The notes: generated from the letters alone by a model not told the origin. A DNA stretch of 64,000 bases from Bacteroidota bacterium (GCA_018692315.1 JABHKC010000088.1:1-64000), one strand, 5' to 3'. Shown: positions 1-8,931, counted from the stretch's first letter. A program made the numbers and translations.

Positions 1-214
1 GCACATCATCTTTGACCGTCCTCAATTTTTATTCCATCAAAATAGCTCGCTATTACTCAAAAATAAAAATCTGTGGTAGTTCAAATCTGACACACATTTT
101 GAACTTTCGAGACGAAAATTTATGAATTATTCAGGTTAGAATTGTTATTCAAAATATATTAGTAATGAATATATTGGTGTACCCATGAGCATTTGCTAAT
201 TAAAATTTACTAAT

Positions 215-751
215 ATGAAATACATTTCAATATTAAGAGGGATAAATGTTGGTGGGAGAAGAAAAATCTTAATGGCTGATTTAAGAGCCCTTTACAAAGA
301 TTTAGGATTTTCGAATGTCGCCACATATATTCAAAGTGGGAATGTAGTTTTTAGCACCAATCAAAAACAAGAAGGTTTGGCAGATAAAATTTCAAATCAA
401 ATTTTCGAAAGATTTGGTTTTAATCTACCTGTAATTATTAGAACTAATGAAGAGCTTGAGAAGGCAATTGATAATAATCCATATCTGAAATTAGAAAATG
501 TAAAAATAGAAAATCTTTGTTTGACCTTTTTGTCAGACGTTCCACAAGCCAACTTGCTTGAAAAATTGAAAGAAATAAGTTATCCTCCTGACCAATTTCA
601 AGTAATTGAAAACAATATATTTATCTATTTTTCAGGAAAATATAGTGATACTAAACTAACAAACAAATTTTTTGAAGACAAATTGAAAATCTCGGCAACT
701 TCAAGAAATTGGAAAACTGTTAATAGATTATTAGAATTAGCAAAATTATAA
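215..751 (+). CDS. DUF1697 family protein
   Basis: A 178-residue protein of the DUF1697 family, small cytoplasmic proteins of unknown biochemical function. The recognisable signature is at the very N-terminus, where ISILRGINVGG is followed by a short spacer and, around residues 38-47, YIQSGNVVFS. Length fits the family. There is no signal peptide or membrane segment. The ATG at 215 is the only start that keeps the N-terminal motif. It is followed 19 nt later by the next gene on the same strand, so the two may be cotranscribed, although they are functionally unrelated as far as known. The family assignment is firm; the role is not known. Confidence 0.9.
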   Translation: MKYISILRGINVGGRRKILMADLRALYKDLGFSNVATYIQSGNVVFSTNQKQEGLADKISNQIFERFGFNLPVIIRTNEELEKAIDNNPYLKLENVKIENLCLTFLSDVPQANLLEKLKEISYPPDQFQVIENNIFIYFSGKYSDTKLTNKFFEDKLKISATSRNWKTVNRLLELAKL

Positions 752-770
752 CTCATTCATTTACTGAAAT

Positions 771-1541
771 ATGATTTCACAAACTGAACTAAAAGAATTT
801 CTCGACGAAAAATATTATCAATATAATGTGCCCGAATTTATTGAAAGCGATCCCATTCAAATTCCGCATATGTTTTCAAAAAAAGAAAATATCGAAATTT
901 CTGCATTCCTAACGTCAACTATTGCATGGGGGCAACGAAAAACTATTATTAAAAACGCAAAGTTCCTTCTTAATTTAATGGATAACAGCCCTTTTGATTT
1001 TGTTTTGAATGTTACGGAAAAAGAATTGAAAATTTTTGAGAATTTCAAACATCGAACTTTTAATGGTGAAGATTGCATGTATTTCATCAAATCGCTTCAA
1101 AATATATATAAAAATCACGGTGGTTTACAAAATGTTTTCTATAAGGCATATTCTCAAAACCAGGAAATAAAAGATAGTTTGTTATATTTCAGGCAAGTTT
1201 TTTTTCAATTAAATCATCCGAAACGAACAACAAAACACATCTCAAATATCGAAAAAAAATCAGCCGCAAAAAGACTTAACTTATTTCTAATGTGGATGAT
1301 AAGAAACGACAATCGAGCTGTTCATTTTGAACTTTGGGAGAATTTTTCGCCATCGAAATTATATATCCCATTAGATGTTCACTGTGGAAATATTGGTAGA
1401 AAACTGAACTTACTTCACAGGAAACAAAACGATTGGTTAGCTGTTTCAGAACTCACAAACAAACTAAAGGAGTTCGATGATCAAGATCCTGTAAAATACG
1501 ATTTTGCTTTGTTTGGTATTGGCGTGAATGATGATTTGTAG
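771..1541 (+). CDS. TIGR02757 (DUF2400) family protein
   Basis: A 256-residue protein of the TIGR02757/DUF2400 family, common in Bacteroidota and of unknown function. Visible family features are the stretch ISAFLTSTIAWGQRKTII near residues 43-60, the segment FLMWMIRND around 172-180, the LDVHCGNIGRKL motif near 201-212 and the terminal YDFALFGIGV. Helix-rich, with no signal peptide and no membrane span, so presumably cytoplasmic. I have no evidence for a catalytic activity. It is the second gene of a short plus-strand pair and is followed by a gap that carries a long imperfect hairpin. Confidence 0.88.
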   Translation: MISQTELKEFLDEKYYQYNVPEFIESDPIQIPHMFSKKENIEISAFLTSTIAWGQRKTIIKNAKFLLNLMDNSPFDFVLNVTEKELKIFENFKHRTFNGEDCMYFIKSLQNIYKNHGGLQNVFYKAYSQNQEIKDSLLYFRQVFFQLNHPKRTTKHISNIEKKSAAKRLNLFLMWMIRNDNRAVHFELWENFSPSKLYIPLDVHCGNIGRKLNLLHRKQNDWLAVSELTNKLKEFDDQDPVKYDFALFGIGVNDDL

Positions 1542-1621
1542 AAAGAACGCTTGGCATTAGATAGACACAAAAAATCAAAATTGTTTTAAAACTCCATTTA
1601 CTTTGGCAAAGTTTAGAAACT

Positions 1622-1784
1622 TAGGCATTGCTATGAAATAACTTGCCCATTCAAGCTTGCTCTTTTGCACGCAAACTTCGTTAAAAATACTCGCCGTAGC
1701 TATGGCTATGCCTGTGTTTTTTGCCTTGTTATCGTACAAAATAACTTCGCTTGCATGGTCAACTTATTTCGTAGCAAAGCCTTA
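1622..1784. repeat. Long imperfect hairpin element
   Basis: The gap between the TIGR02757 gene and the convergent transglutaminase-like gene is almost filled by an inverted repeat of about 163 bp. The left end reads TTAGGCATTGCTATGAAATA and the right end, on the opposite strand, CTAAGGCTTTGCTACGAAAT. The similarity runs inward for roughly 35 bases at about 80 percent and then weakly to a near-palindromic centre (TAGCTATGGCTA, 1697-1708). It could fold into one long stem. The base composition is richer in G and C than the flanks. No second copy was seen in this window. It could be a nonautonomous mobile element or a structured 3' end shared by the convergent genes. Confidence 0.6.
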
Positions 1785-1805
1785 GTGAAATTTACCTCCT
1801 GATTT

Positions 1806-2927
1806 TCAGGTCTTTTTTATAAACATAAACATTCGCTTTGGCTTAGAACTGTTCAAATACTTTTCAACAAAATCTTTTTCTCGCTCCATGTTTGAAATTA
1901 GTTTAGGCATCCTTTTTCTTGAATCTGAAATTAGTTTATTCAAGTCTTTATTGTTCGACACTAAAGTTTGAAACATTTTGTCTGCAGCATAAATACTTGT
2001 CTCAATATCTGAAATCATTTTTTTTAATGTGCTGTCGGGCAATTTTGTTTTCAGAAATTGTTTGTTTTTATAAGAAATATACAGATTGTAGATATCTATT
2101 CCATAGTTTAAAGTATCAATTGCAATATTGTATTTTGTGTTTTCAATTTGAAAATAATTTTCATCTATCTGAATTTTAATTAATTCATTGATAATTCCGG
2201 ATTGTATAATTCGCTTGTTCGATTGTTCCAAAGCCGCAACCACATCAAGTTGTTCATGTTTTGTTATTGAGTCCTTGTATTCAAAACTACCCGATTGTTC
2301 AATCTTTGAGAAATCCTGATTGTAAAAATCTTGATGGTTAATCGGATTTTCTAAAAACTGCCAAATTGGGTCGAAAGGAATATGTGTTTTTACAAATATT
2401 TTTGGCTCTATCAAGAAGTACTCATCGCAAAATTTATGTATAAATCTGTCATTTTGTTCATATCCTGCTGCCCAGGTTACATCAATATTGTAATATTTGG
2501 AATCGATTAGTATAGCATTCCAAACATGACTCAAATTTATTATTTTTCCATCTGTATTTCTGGCATATCCTCGAATCACATATGATTTTATCTGCTGAAC
2601 CACACACATTGCATGAAAAATTTCAGAATAATGCTGACAAATTCCTTGTCTGTTTTCAAGAGCCTCATCAATTATTTCACTTTTGGAAAAGTATCTGCGA
2701 ACTATGTTTTTTTGCTTTAAATCGTATTTGATGTTATGGGCTATCCATACATAAAAAGCTCGGGTTTTATCTTTGTCGGAATAGAGATTTTCTGATAAAT
2801 AAGTAGATATTTCTTCTATAGTTTGCAAAGAATCAGGCACAGACTTCGACCTACCGTCGATTTCCGAATTGCAAATTCCTGCTGTCGGTAAAAGAATTAC
2901 AATAAGAAATAATATTTTAGTTTTCAT
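1806..2927 (-). CDS. Secreted transglutaminase-like protein
   Basis: A 373-residue exported protein with a transglutaminase-like (papain-fold) core. Residues 1-20 form a Sec signal peptide. The core follows directly: a helical entry (AFYVWIAHNIKYD, 57-69), the nucleophile segment NRQGICQHYS with Cys97, then HVWN with His134 and NIDVTW with Asp149, giving a complete Cys-His-Asp triad. The C-terminal 200 residues are helical and charged, with no domain I recognise. Related secreted proteins are thought to act as proteases or cross-linking enzymes in the periplasm or at the surface; the substrate here is unknown. It is a single gene with no clear operon partner. Confidence 0.85.
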   Translation of the reverse strand: MKTKILFLIVILLPTAGICNSEIDGRSKSVPDSLQTIEEISTYLSENLYSDKDKTRAFYVWIAHNIKYDLKQKNIVRRYFSKSEIIDEALENRQGICQHYSEIFHAMCVVQQIKSYVIRGYARNTDGKIINLSHVWNAILIDSKYYNIDVTWAAGYEQNDRFIHKFCDEYFLIEPKIFVKTHIPFDPIWQFLENPINHQDFYNQDFSKIEQSGSFEYKDSITKHEQLDVVAALEQSNKRIIQSGIINELIKIQIDENYFQIENTKYNIAIDTLNYGIDIYNLYISYKNKQFLKTKLPDSTLKKMISDIETSIYAADKMFQTLVSNNKDLNKLISDSRKRMPKLISNMEREKDFVEKYLNSSKPKRMFMFIKKT

Positions 2928-2983
2928 TTCTGTGAAAATTTAAAATTTCAATTGAAGCAAAAAAATATTTAAATACCAACAAT

Positions 2984-4075
2984 TTATTCATTATTAAATT
3001 CATTTTTTAGTTCAATAACAACATTTTTCTGATTATCCGTAAGGTTATCTGCGGTAAAAAATGAAATTCCTTTTGCACCGTTTTCCTTTGCTAGAATTAT
3101 TGCATTCCTTAAATCTGATGGTTCTCTCAATGCAGAAACATATAATCCCGAAAATATTGGAAAATCCACATCGTTCACACCCTGCCTCGTGGCAAATCCT
3201 ATCCAATTTATATTTTCATTATAGAAATTTTGATAAAGCATTGGAAATGCAGCATCTAAATCCCAATCGTTCCAAGCCTGTCGTACCATTTGACGCGACA
3301 TTTCCGGAAATGGGAAAACTGCCGCAGTCATTTTGGTGTCGTTGCTGTGGGCTATATTAACCAGATCGTTTACTAAAGTTGTAATTGCATTAAGCCTGTA
3401 TTGTCGCCACTCTGTACTTAATTCAGGATTTTTAAAATCAATTGGATCTTTGCCAAAAATCTTTTTAAACCCTTCTCGTGCAATAGGATGATAGCCAAAA
3501 TCATATTCAGGCATTTCATGATCTTGAATCAAGCCATATTTTGGTTGCAAATCGGCACCAAGAATTACATCTACATAACGCACATAATCTAAATGAATAG
3601 ATGCCAGTCCTTTAACTTTTGTTAGCTTTCTTACAATATTTTTAATATGATTGCATGCGTCCGGATGAAATGGACTTAACCACTGATAATAATCGACATA
3701 GGCTCTATACTCTAATGAATTTTGCCCAAGTCTATTGACTGCATACCACTCTGGATGTTTTTTTGCGATTGAATCGTTCGGTCTGTTTAGTGTCCACATC
3801 CAAGCATGGATTTTTATGTTTTTTTCATTGGCATATGGCAATAACTTATTAAAAAATTCGGGACTTCCGCTAAGCAATATTTCAGATATTCCCAATTCTC
3901 GATAATAGTTTAACTTATCAATCCAAATTTCTTTTTCAAAAGTTTTTCCACCATGGGCCCAAGCAGCAAAAATGAATTTTTCGGAAGTTTCTTTAGTGCT
4001 CAATTGAGAAATTTCGCTGGACTCTTTGCAAGAAAAAAATGTAAATGCTAAAATAATAACCAAAAAATATTTCAT
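2984..4075 (-). CDS. Lipoprotein, glycosyl-hydrolase-like 10 type
   Basis: A 363-residue lipoprotein with a lipobox ending at Cys16 (TFFSC), so it is probably anchored in a membrane. The body looks like a TIM-barrel protein of the glycosyl-hydrolase-like 10 (GHL10, DUF187-related) group: an N-terminal strand FIFAAWAHGG, then EILLSGSPEF, IKIHAWMWTLNRP, the active-site-like segment IHLDYVRYVD near residues 159-168, and AAFPMLYQNFY. The paired acids in the LDYVRY strand are typical of the group, whose members act on, or are predicted to act on, bacterial surface polysaccharide or peptidoglycan. Substrate is unknown. Its neighbours give no further hint. Confidence 0.75.
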   Translation of the reverse strand: MKYFLVIILAFTFFSCKESSEISQLSTKETSEKFIFAAWAHGGKTFEKEIWIDKLNYYRELGISEILLSGSPEFFNKLLPYANEKNIKIHAWMWTLNRPNDSIAKKHPEWYAVNRLGQNSLEYRAYVDYYQWLSPFHPDACNHIKNIVRKLTKVKGLASIHLDYVRYVDVILGADLQPKYGLIQDHEMPEYDFGYHPIAREGFKKIFGKDPIDFKNPELSTEWRQYRLNAITTLVNDLVNIAHSNDTKMTAAVFPFPEMSRQMVRQAWNDWDLDAAFPMLYQNFYNENINWIGFATRQGVNDVDFPIFSGLYVSALREPSDLRNAIILAKENGAKGISFFTADNLTDNQKNVVIELKNEFNNE

Positions 4076-4127
4076 TGTCAGAAATCTAAATTTTCATATA
4101 AGAATTAGTTGATAGTTTTGCTTGGCT

Positions 4128-4592
4128 TCACCCTTTTGTTTTTCCGGTCATTTCTACAATTGTTAATTTCAGCACACAAGTTCTGTTCAAAATTCTACTC
4201 TCGAACGAAAAATCGGATTTGTTAGTGTAATGTTCCATAATCATATTCAACCCGTAATTTCTTTCCTTTTCATCCTGAACAATTGAAATATTTCCATTTC
4301 CAACAATGCTTTTAAAATTCATGGTGCATTGGCAGGCAGAATCAGAAATTATTAATTTGTGAGCAGTGTCAATTTGGAAGCAAACATTATTGTTTTTAGA
4401 AATCACATCAAGTTTTCTGCCCTTTTTTGCCGTGTGAAAATATATTGATTTTTTCTCTACTGAATATCCAAAATTCATTGCAACAATATATGGCAAATTT
4501 CCATCGCACAAAGCAATTCTACAAATATCAGCATCTTGAAAAACCTGACTAAATTCAGCAGAACTATCAAAATTCTTTTCTTTTTGTTTCAT
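4128..4592 (-). CDS. Pyridoxamine 5'-phosphate oxidase-fold flavoprotein
   Basis: A 154-residue cytoplasmic protein with the split beta-barrel fold of the pyridoxamine 5'-phosphate oxidase superfamily, closest in appearance to the NimA-like or flavin-nucleotide-binding group. Visible features are CRIALCDGNLPYIVAMNFGY near residues 24-43, the FMN-phosphate-binding type stretch YFHTAKKGRKLDVI, and a conserved-looking C(Q)CTMNFKSIVGNG strand pair. Such proteins usually bind FMN or F420-like cofactors and reduce small aromatic compounds; which substrate is used here cannot be told. A possible -7 element (TATTTTTG on the minus strand, 4625-4632) lies about 33 nt upstream of the ATG, without a clear -33 partner. 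Confidence 0.82.
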   Translation of the reverse strand: MKQKEKNFDSSAEFSQVFQDADICRIALCDGNLPYIVAMNFGYSVEKKSIYFHTAKKGRKLDVISKNNNVCFQIDTAHKLIISDSACQCTMNFKSIVGNGNISIVQDEKERNYGLNMIMEHYTNKSDFSFESRILNRTCVLKLTIVEMTGKTKG

Positions 4593-4694
4593 TATAAAAT
4601 TCCTGTTTATAATTAAAATTTTGTCAAAAATATAAATATTGCTGATTATTTTGAATATACTTCGTTCCTCTAAGAAAACTCCATTTTATTCAAA

Positions 4695-4815
4695 TGGCTT
4701 TAAGAAAACGGCAAGAACAAGGCTTGTGAAGAATTTGGAACTCAGGAGTTTACTTTTGTAAATGACTGATTCAAAATTCAAGCATAACGCAGTTATTGTC
4801 GTTTTCTTAGAGCCA
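4695..4815. repeat. 121-bp hairpin element, copy 1
   Basis: An imperfect inverted repeat whose ends read TGGCTTTAAGAAAACGGCAA on the plus strand and TGGCTCTAAGAAAACGACAA on the minus strand (18 of 20 identical). Similarity continues inward, so the whole element can fold into a single stem. At its midpoint is the core AGTTTACTTTTGTAAATGA (4747-4765), which matches the core of copy 2 at 22340-22460 in 17 of 19 positions when read on the other strand. TTCAAA occurs on both sides (4689-4694 and 4820-4825), though the right copy is four bases away from the end as delimited. There is no coding capacity. It looks like a MITE-type or REP-type element. Confidence 0.7.
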
Positions 4816-5172
4816 CTACTTCAAATAAAAAATCTCTGCCAAAGTAATTACAATCAATGATGTAATCATACTTATCATCATCATCACAAAAAAATCGGAT
4901 AAGTAATGTTCATAAATCATAAACAACATACACATATAGAAAAGAAAACAGCCAACAATACTGACTAAATATTGCTTCTTTTCATTAAAATAAAATCTGG
5001 CTGCGGCAATTGAAACTAATGGCACCAAAAAAAACCAAAAGACTATGACACTTATAACATTCCACCCAAACAACAAAGAATAAGGCACAAGCACAGCTGA
5101 TAATGAAGCTATTACTACAAATATTGAAATAATTATGTTCGCTCTGATTTTTTGAAAATTTAAGGTTTTCAT
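4816..5172 (-). CDS. Small four-helix membrane protein, unknown function
   Basis: A 118-residue protein made almost entirely of four hydrophobic segments (roughly residues 12-35, 38-61, 68-89 and 91-115) with short charged connections, so an inner-membrane protein. I do not recognise a family. Its TAG stop codon (4816-4818) lies directly against the inverted-repeat element at 4695-4815 and is formed by the bases of that element's terminus, so the natural C-terminus may have been altered by the insertion. No operon partner: the T9SS cargo gene upstream ends with its own terminator. Confidence 0.6.
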   Translation of the reverse strand: MKTLNFQKIRANIIISIFVVIASLSAVLVPYSLLFGWNVISVIVFWFFLVPLVSIAAARFYFNEKKQYLVSIVGCFLFYMCMLFMIYEHYLSDFFVMMMISMITSLIVITLAEIFYLK

Positions 5173-5250
5173 AATTTAAATATTTTTAGTTCGGGTATAA
5201 ATTTCTTAAATTAAAATACAAAACCAAATCCTCATTTTTGAAATATGCCA

Positions 5251-5287
5251 AAAAAAAGCTCAATTGTAAATCATACAATTGAGCTTT
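5251..5287 (-). terminator. Intrinsic terminator of the T9SS cargo gene
   Basis: A perfect 13-bp stem (5255-5267 with 5275-5287) around a 7-nt loop. Read on the minus strand, it is followed by seven T residues (5257-5251). It lies 35 nt past the stop codon of the 5323-7197 gene, the classic place and form of a rho-independent terminator. Confidence 0.9.
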
Positions 5288-5322
5288 AAAACTGCAAAAA
5301 GTTTTATAGAATCTGAAAAAAA

Positions 5323-7197
5323 CTATTTGATAAGAAGTTTTTTAGTTTGCTTGTTATCGCCTGCTATTAAGGTATATGAATAAATACCACTTTGCAAATT
5401 GCTAAGGTCAATTGAAATTCTATGTTTTCCTCCGGTTTTTTCACCAAGCTCAAAAGTTTTTACTTTTTTTCCGGCTATATCGAAAATACTCAAGTTCACA
5501 TCGCATGAATTTGAAATACAAAATGATATTTCAGTTTCGCCTGAACATGGATTTGGAGTATTTTGATTGAGCACAAATTCTTGATTTTGCAAATCTGCAA
5601 CACTTGATGTTTCCGGTGGTATTCCAAAATTTAAACGAATCATAGGCAGATCATCAGTAATATAACCCCAATCGCCATCAGACACTAAATAAATATATGC
5701 AGTTTGCGGAATATGAGAGAAAGAATTGTCGCTTCCTACATAAAAATCCGGGCCATAAGTTTCTATACCAACATTAATTAATCCGACTCGAAGATATTCG
5801 CTTTGAGCATCGAATTCGAATGGAATATCTATCCATCTTCCTATATCGGTGGCTGAAATTACATATTCGTCCGAGGTGAGCATGGTTGGCCAATTCTCGG
5901 TTTCCGGATCCCATATTTTTGCAATAATAGTAGATCCTTCCTGAGTATCTTCATGTACAAAAACTGAAACCGAAGCAGCAGCGGTGCTTTCATCGAGAGG
6001 GTCACCTGCCACCGAAATATAATATCTTACGCACCAGGCATCTCCATCGCCAGAGTTTGCTGTTTCTGAAATATAAGTGCCAGTGTATGCTCCGGTTGGG
6101 CTGGCAGGATCAGTATCGCGGGCAAATACAGAATCGGTAATTTCAAATTCGATCTCACCAAAATTATCTTCAATAACTAATTCCGTGTCATCGAAAACCA
6201 GCTCATGATAACTGGTATATTCACCTATTTCGCTTGGGAAAAATGCCGGTTCAATTAGTTTTGAAGTATCTAATGTCATCGACAAAAGATTTAAAGTATC
6301 ACCAAAAGAAGTAAAAATAGTATCGTTTTGTTTGGCTACATCAATTTTTACAGAAACATTTTGAGTTGTTGCACCAATATTTGTAGCAACTCCCTGAAAC
6401 ATAATTCCATTATTATCTTCTATTGCTTCCGAGATTTGGCGTAGTGGAATTTTTGTGATCAAGCCAAAATTTGTATAAAAAAAGCTCGGAACTACTTCTT
6501 TCATATAGATGTTAACATCTGGCGTTTCAAACACTTCAATATTGTCGATGGAACAATCTGCGGCATCCGTGCCAAAATATTGAAATCCAATTCGTATTCC
6601 TTGTCCGGAATATGAACTTAAATCCAGAACTGCTGTTTTCCATTCCCAATTGTCCCAGGGCCAGCAAAAGGCTGCGCTACACATTTCTTCATTATCTTCA
6701 ATCCAAATAGCATCTGTCCATGTAAGACCACTATCTAATGTAATTTTCACCATCAAATCTGCATTATCATTGGGTTCTAACAACCAATAATAACTGGTGT
6801 TAAAATCGAATTTCATTGTGATTGCCTGAGCCGGAAGTACAATTGTTGGAGTAATAATCCATTCGTCTTGTGCTGGCGGAGGAACAACATCATCCCAATT
6901 TACTGTTGCTGATGGAGTAGGATTACCGTATTGACTGGATTGTACCCAATTTTTATTAGGACTTGTATTGACAAAAGTCCAGTCGGCCGGCGGCCATGTA
7001 TCGAAACTTTCTGACAAAAGAGTGGTGGTTGTACTTTTTATATACTTTGTATCGGTTCTGCATGGTACATTGTCAGCACTTCGGCTGGCCATATCAGTTT
7101 CATCAAATTTACTTTTCTTCGATTTATTTGTGTAAGATTGCGCAAATGAGCTAATGCCAATTGCTATTAAAAATGTTAAGATGATTAATTTTTTCAT
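5323..7197 (-). CDS. Secreted T9SS (type A) cargo protein with jelly-roll domain
   Basis: A 624-residue exported protein. Residues 1-19 are a Sec signal peptide (cleavage after SSFA). Residues about 60-225 form a choice-of-anchor J / MAM-like jelly-roll domain (SFDTWPPADW at the start, SIDNIEVFE at the end), a fold often used for adhesion or glycan binding. The middle (230-530) is beta-rich with no domain I can name. The last 85 residues are a T9SS type A sorting domain: LNQNTPNPCSGETEISF, then DIAGKKV, then LQSGIYSYTL, ending in KKLLIK. It should cross the outer membrane through T9SS and be attached to the surface or released. Specific function is unknown. Confidence 0.87.
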   Translation of the reverse strand: MKKLIILTFLIAIGISSFAQSYTNKSKKSKFDETDMASRSADNVPCRTDTKYIKSTTTTLLSESFDTWPPADWTFVNTSPNKNWVQSSQYGNPTPSATVNWDDVVPPPAQDEWIITPTIVLPAQAITMKFDFNTSYYWLLEPNDNADLMVKITLDSGLTWTDAIWIEDNEEMCSAAFCWPWDNWEWKTAVLDLSSYSGQGIRIGFQYFGTDAADCSIDNIEVFETPDVNIYMKEVVPSFFYTNFGLITKIPLRQISEAIEDNNGIMFQGVATNIGATTQNVSVKIDVAKQNDTIFTSFGDTLNLLSMTLDTSKLIEPAFFPSEIGEYTSYHELVFDDTELVIEDNFGEIEFEITDSVFARDTDPASPTGAYTGTYISETANSGDGDAWCVRYYISVAGDPLDESTAAASVSVFVHEDTQEGSTIIAKIWDPETENWPTMLTSDEYVISATDIGRWIDIPFEFDAQSEYLRVGLINVGIETYGPDFYVGSDNSFSHIPQTAYIYLVSDGDWGYITDDLPMIRLNFGIPPETSSVADLQNQEFVLNQNTPNPCSGETEISFCISNSCDVNLSIFDIAGKKVKTFELGEKTGGKHRISIDLSNLQSGIYSYTLIAGDNKQTKKLLIK

Positions 7198-7835
7198 ATC
7201 TTTGTTATGTAAAATAATTTATTAATAGATTATTTGAAAAAGTAGGGGGATAGTTGGTGAGAGTTTTATTATGAGTTGAGTTGCCAGCTACCCCCTACAA
7301 AATGATTTTTATAATTTAGTATCCGTGTTATTAAATACTATTGGTTGCCATGAGTTAATAATTATTATATAAAAATCATTAGTATATTATGAATGTTATT
7401 TTCTTCAATTCTCAATAAAAATTAAAGAATATAACTGTTATAAAAATTTTTAAAACTACGGAGGTTTGAATTTATCAACAAAAGAATTGTCTTCAATTAA
7501 TAAAATGGAAATTTGTGAATTATTATAATAAATGATTGTGGGTCTTTTTTTAAAGCATCTATTTATTCGCAATTTTTGTCTCATATTTTAATCCCATAAA
7601 GCAATATTTTTTAAAGCACAAAATCTTTCAATACATATGCCATAGTCCGTAAAACTCGTGAACTCAAAAGAATACAACACAAATTTCAAAATAAAAAATT
7701 AATAATTGTACATATCTGAACAGTTCGATGTACTATTTTGAACACTATGAGGGGGATGCCATAATCAAATGGCGATATTTGAATTTTATTCTACAAGAAA
7801 ATGTCTAATAATCTTGCTTCAAGAAAAATTGCAAT
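7198..7835. other. Intergenic region, 638 nt
   Basis: No credible gene is seen. The region contains the 5' leader of the T9SS cargo gene, including an inverted repeat GTAGGGGG (7242-7249) / CCCCCTAC (7291-7298) about 45 nt upstream of its start codon. Near 7708-7733 there is a small inverted repeat, GTACAT and ATGTAC, around GAACAGTTC. The rest is AT-rich and unstructured by eye. The open frame from 7769 into the mnmH gene is antisense to the conserved 3' end of mnmH and is not supported. Confidence 0.6.
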
Positions 7836-8867
7836 TCACAAATACATTTTCTCTTTTGCAAAATCCAGAACAATTTCAACATTTTTCTCAATCTTTTCAT
7901 CGATTAGTTTCAATGAAAACATTGTATCGGTATTTCTTTGAGATAAACCAAAGTTGTAGGCTTTATCGTAATAATTTAAAACTAAATTAACTAAAGTATA
8001 AAAATCGTTTTTTTCAAGCGCCTCAATAGCCCTTTTTGTATTTAAACCACCGAGTCGTTTTTCAATTTTTAAAATTGAAGACAAAATGATTTTCTTATCG
8101 AAATCAGCATATTCTTCAATCAATTTGTCAATCCTTTTTTCTATTGGCACAGAAATTTTAAGTACCGGACTATTTCTCATCTGTTTATATAATTCGTTCG
8201 GTATGCGTGCTTTACCTATGGTTGCACTTTCGTCCTCGAACCAAATTGGCTTTGAAAAATCGAATTTTTGCCATTTCTCAAAAAGAAGATTTTCGAAATA
8301 TTCTACCGTTGGTTGCTCTTCTTTACCAATTGAACCAAAAGCCGATCCTTTATGATTTGCGAGTAGTTCGAGGTCGAGAATCTGGTGCCCTTTTTCTTCT
8401 ATTTTTCTCAAAATTTCCGATTTTCTACTTCCGGTCATTCCGCCTAAAACTATTATTTTCGCTTTTCTGCAGAAGCTCGACAAAACAAAATTTCTAAATC
8501 TTTTATAACCTCCGTCAAGAACTAAAATTTCATAACCTACTTGACTGAAAAGCCATGCCATACTTTCACTTCTTTTTCCGCCACGCCAACAATGTAGTAG
8601 AACTTTTTTCTGTTTTGTTACTTTTTTTAATTTGTTGATATAGACAGTCAATTTAGGCCCAACCATTTCGAGTCCCAGCAAAGTAGCTTTTTCATTGCCC
8701 GACTCTTTATATTTTTTTCCGATTTGCTCTCTTTCTGAGTTTGTAAACAACGGAATGTTTATAGCATTCGGAATATGTCCTTTTTCGAATTCCACTGGAG
8801 ATCGAACGTCAATCACAGGGTGCTTTTCCGAAAGTTTCAAGAATTCATCAATTTCAATTTTTGTCAT
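7836..8867 (-). CDS. mnmH: tRNA 2-selenouridine synthase
   Basis: A 343-residue enzyme that replaces sulfur by selenium at the wobble uridine of certain tRNAs (via a geranylated intermediate), also called SelU/YbbB. The N-terminal rhodanese domain (1-125) has the entry motif PVIDVRSPVEF and the active-site loop LLHCWRGGKRSES with Cys93. The C-terminal P-loop domain starts at LGGMTGSRKS (141-150). In that Walker A loop the usual glycine before the lysine is Arg148 (codon AGA, one base away from GGA), which is unusual and may impair nucleotide or prenyl-phosphate binding, or be a sequence error. Otherwise full length. No selD or selenium-related gene is in the window. Confidence 0.9.
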   Translation of the reverse strand: MTKIEIDEFLKLSEKHPVIDVRSPVEFEKGHIPNAINIPLFTNSEREQIGKKYKESGNEKATLLGLEMVGPKLTVYINKLKKVTKQKKVLLHCWRGGKRSESMAWLFSQVGYEILVLDGGYKRFRNFVLSSFCRKAKIIVLGGMTGSRKSEILRKIEEKGHQILDLELLANHKGSAFGSIGKEEQPTVEYFENLLFEKWQKFDFSKPIWFEDESATIGKARIPNELYKQMRNSPVLKISVPIEKRIDKLIEEYADFDKKIILSSILKIEKRLGGLNTKRAIEALEKNDFYTLVNLVLNYYDKAYNFGLSQRNTDTMFSLKLIDEKIEKNVEIVLDFAKEKMYL

Positions 8868-8931
8868 TTTGTTTTATTTGTTGGAAGCTTCCCATAATAG
8901 TTAATACAGAATTAGGCTGAAAATTAAGCAC

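Noticed and set aside
1-214. A gene end or start at the left edge
   Set aside because: Stops occur in all frames on both strands, and no protein motif could be read; nothing supportable.
7769-7990. Open frame of 73 codons on the plus strand
   Set aside because: It runs antisense into the conserved 3' end of mnmH and has no recognisable domain or start context; treated as chance.
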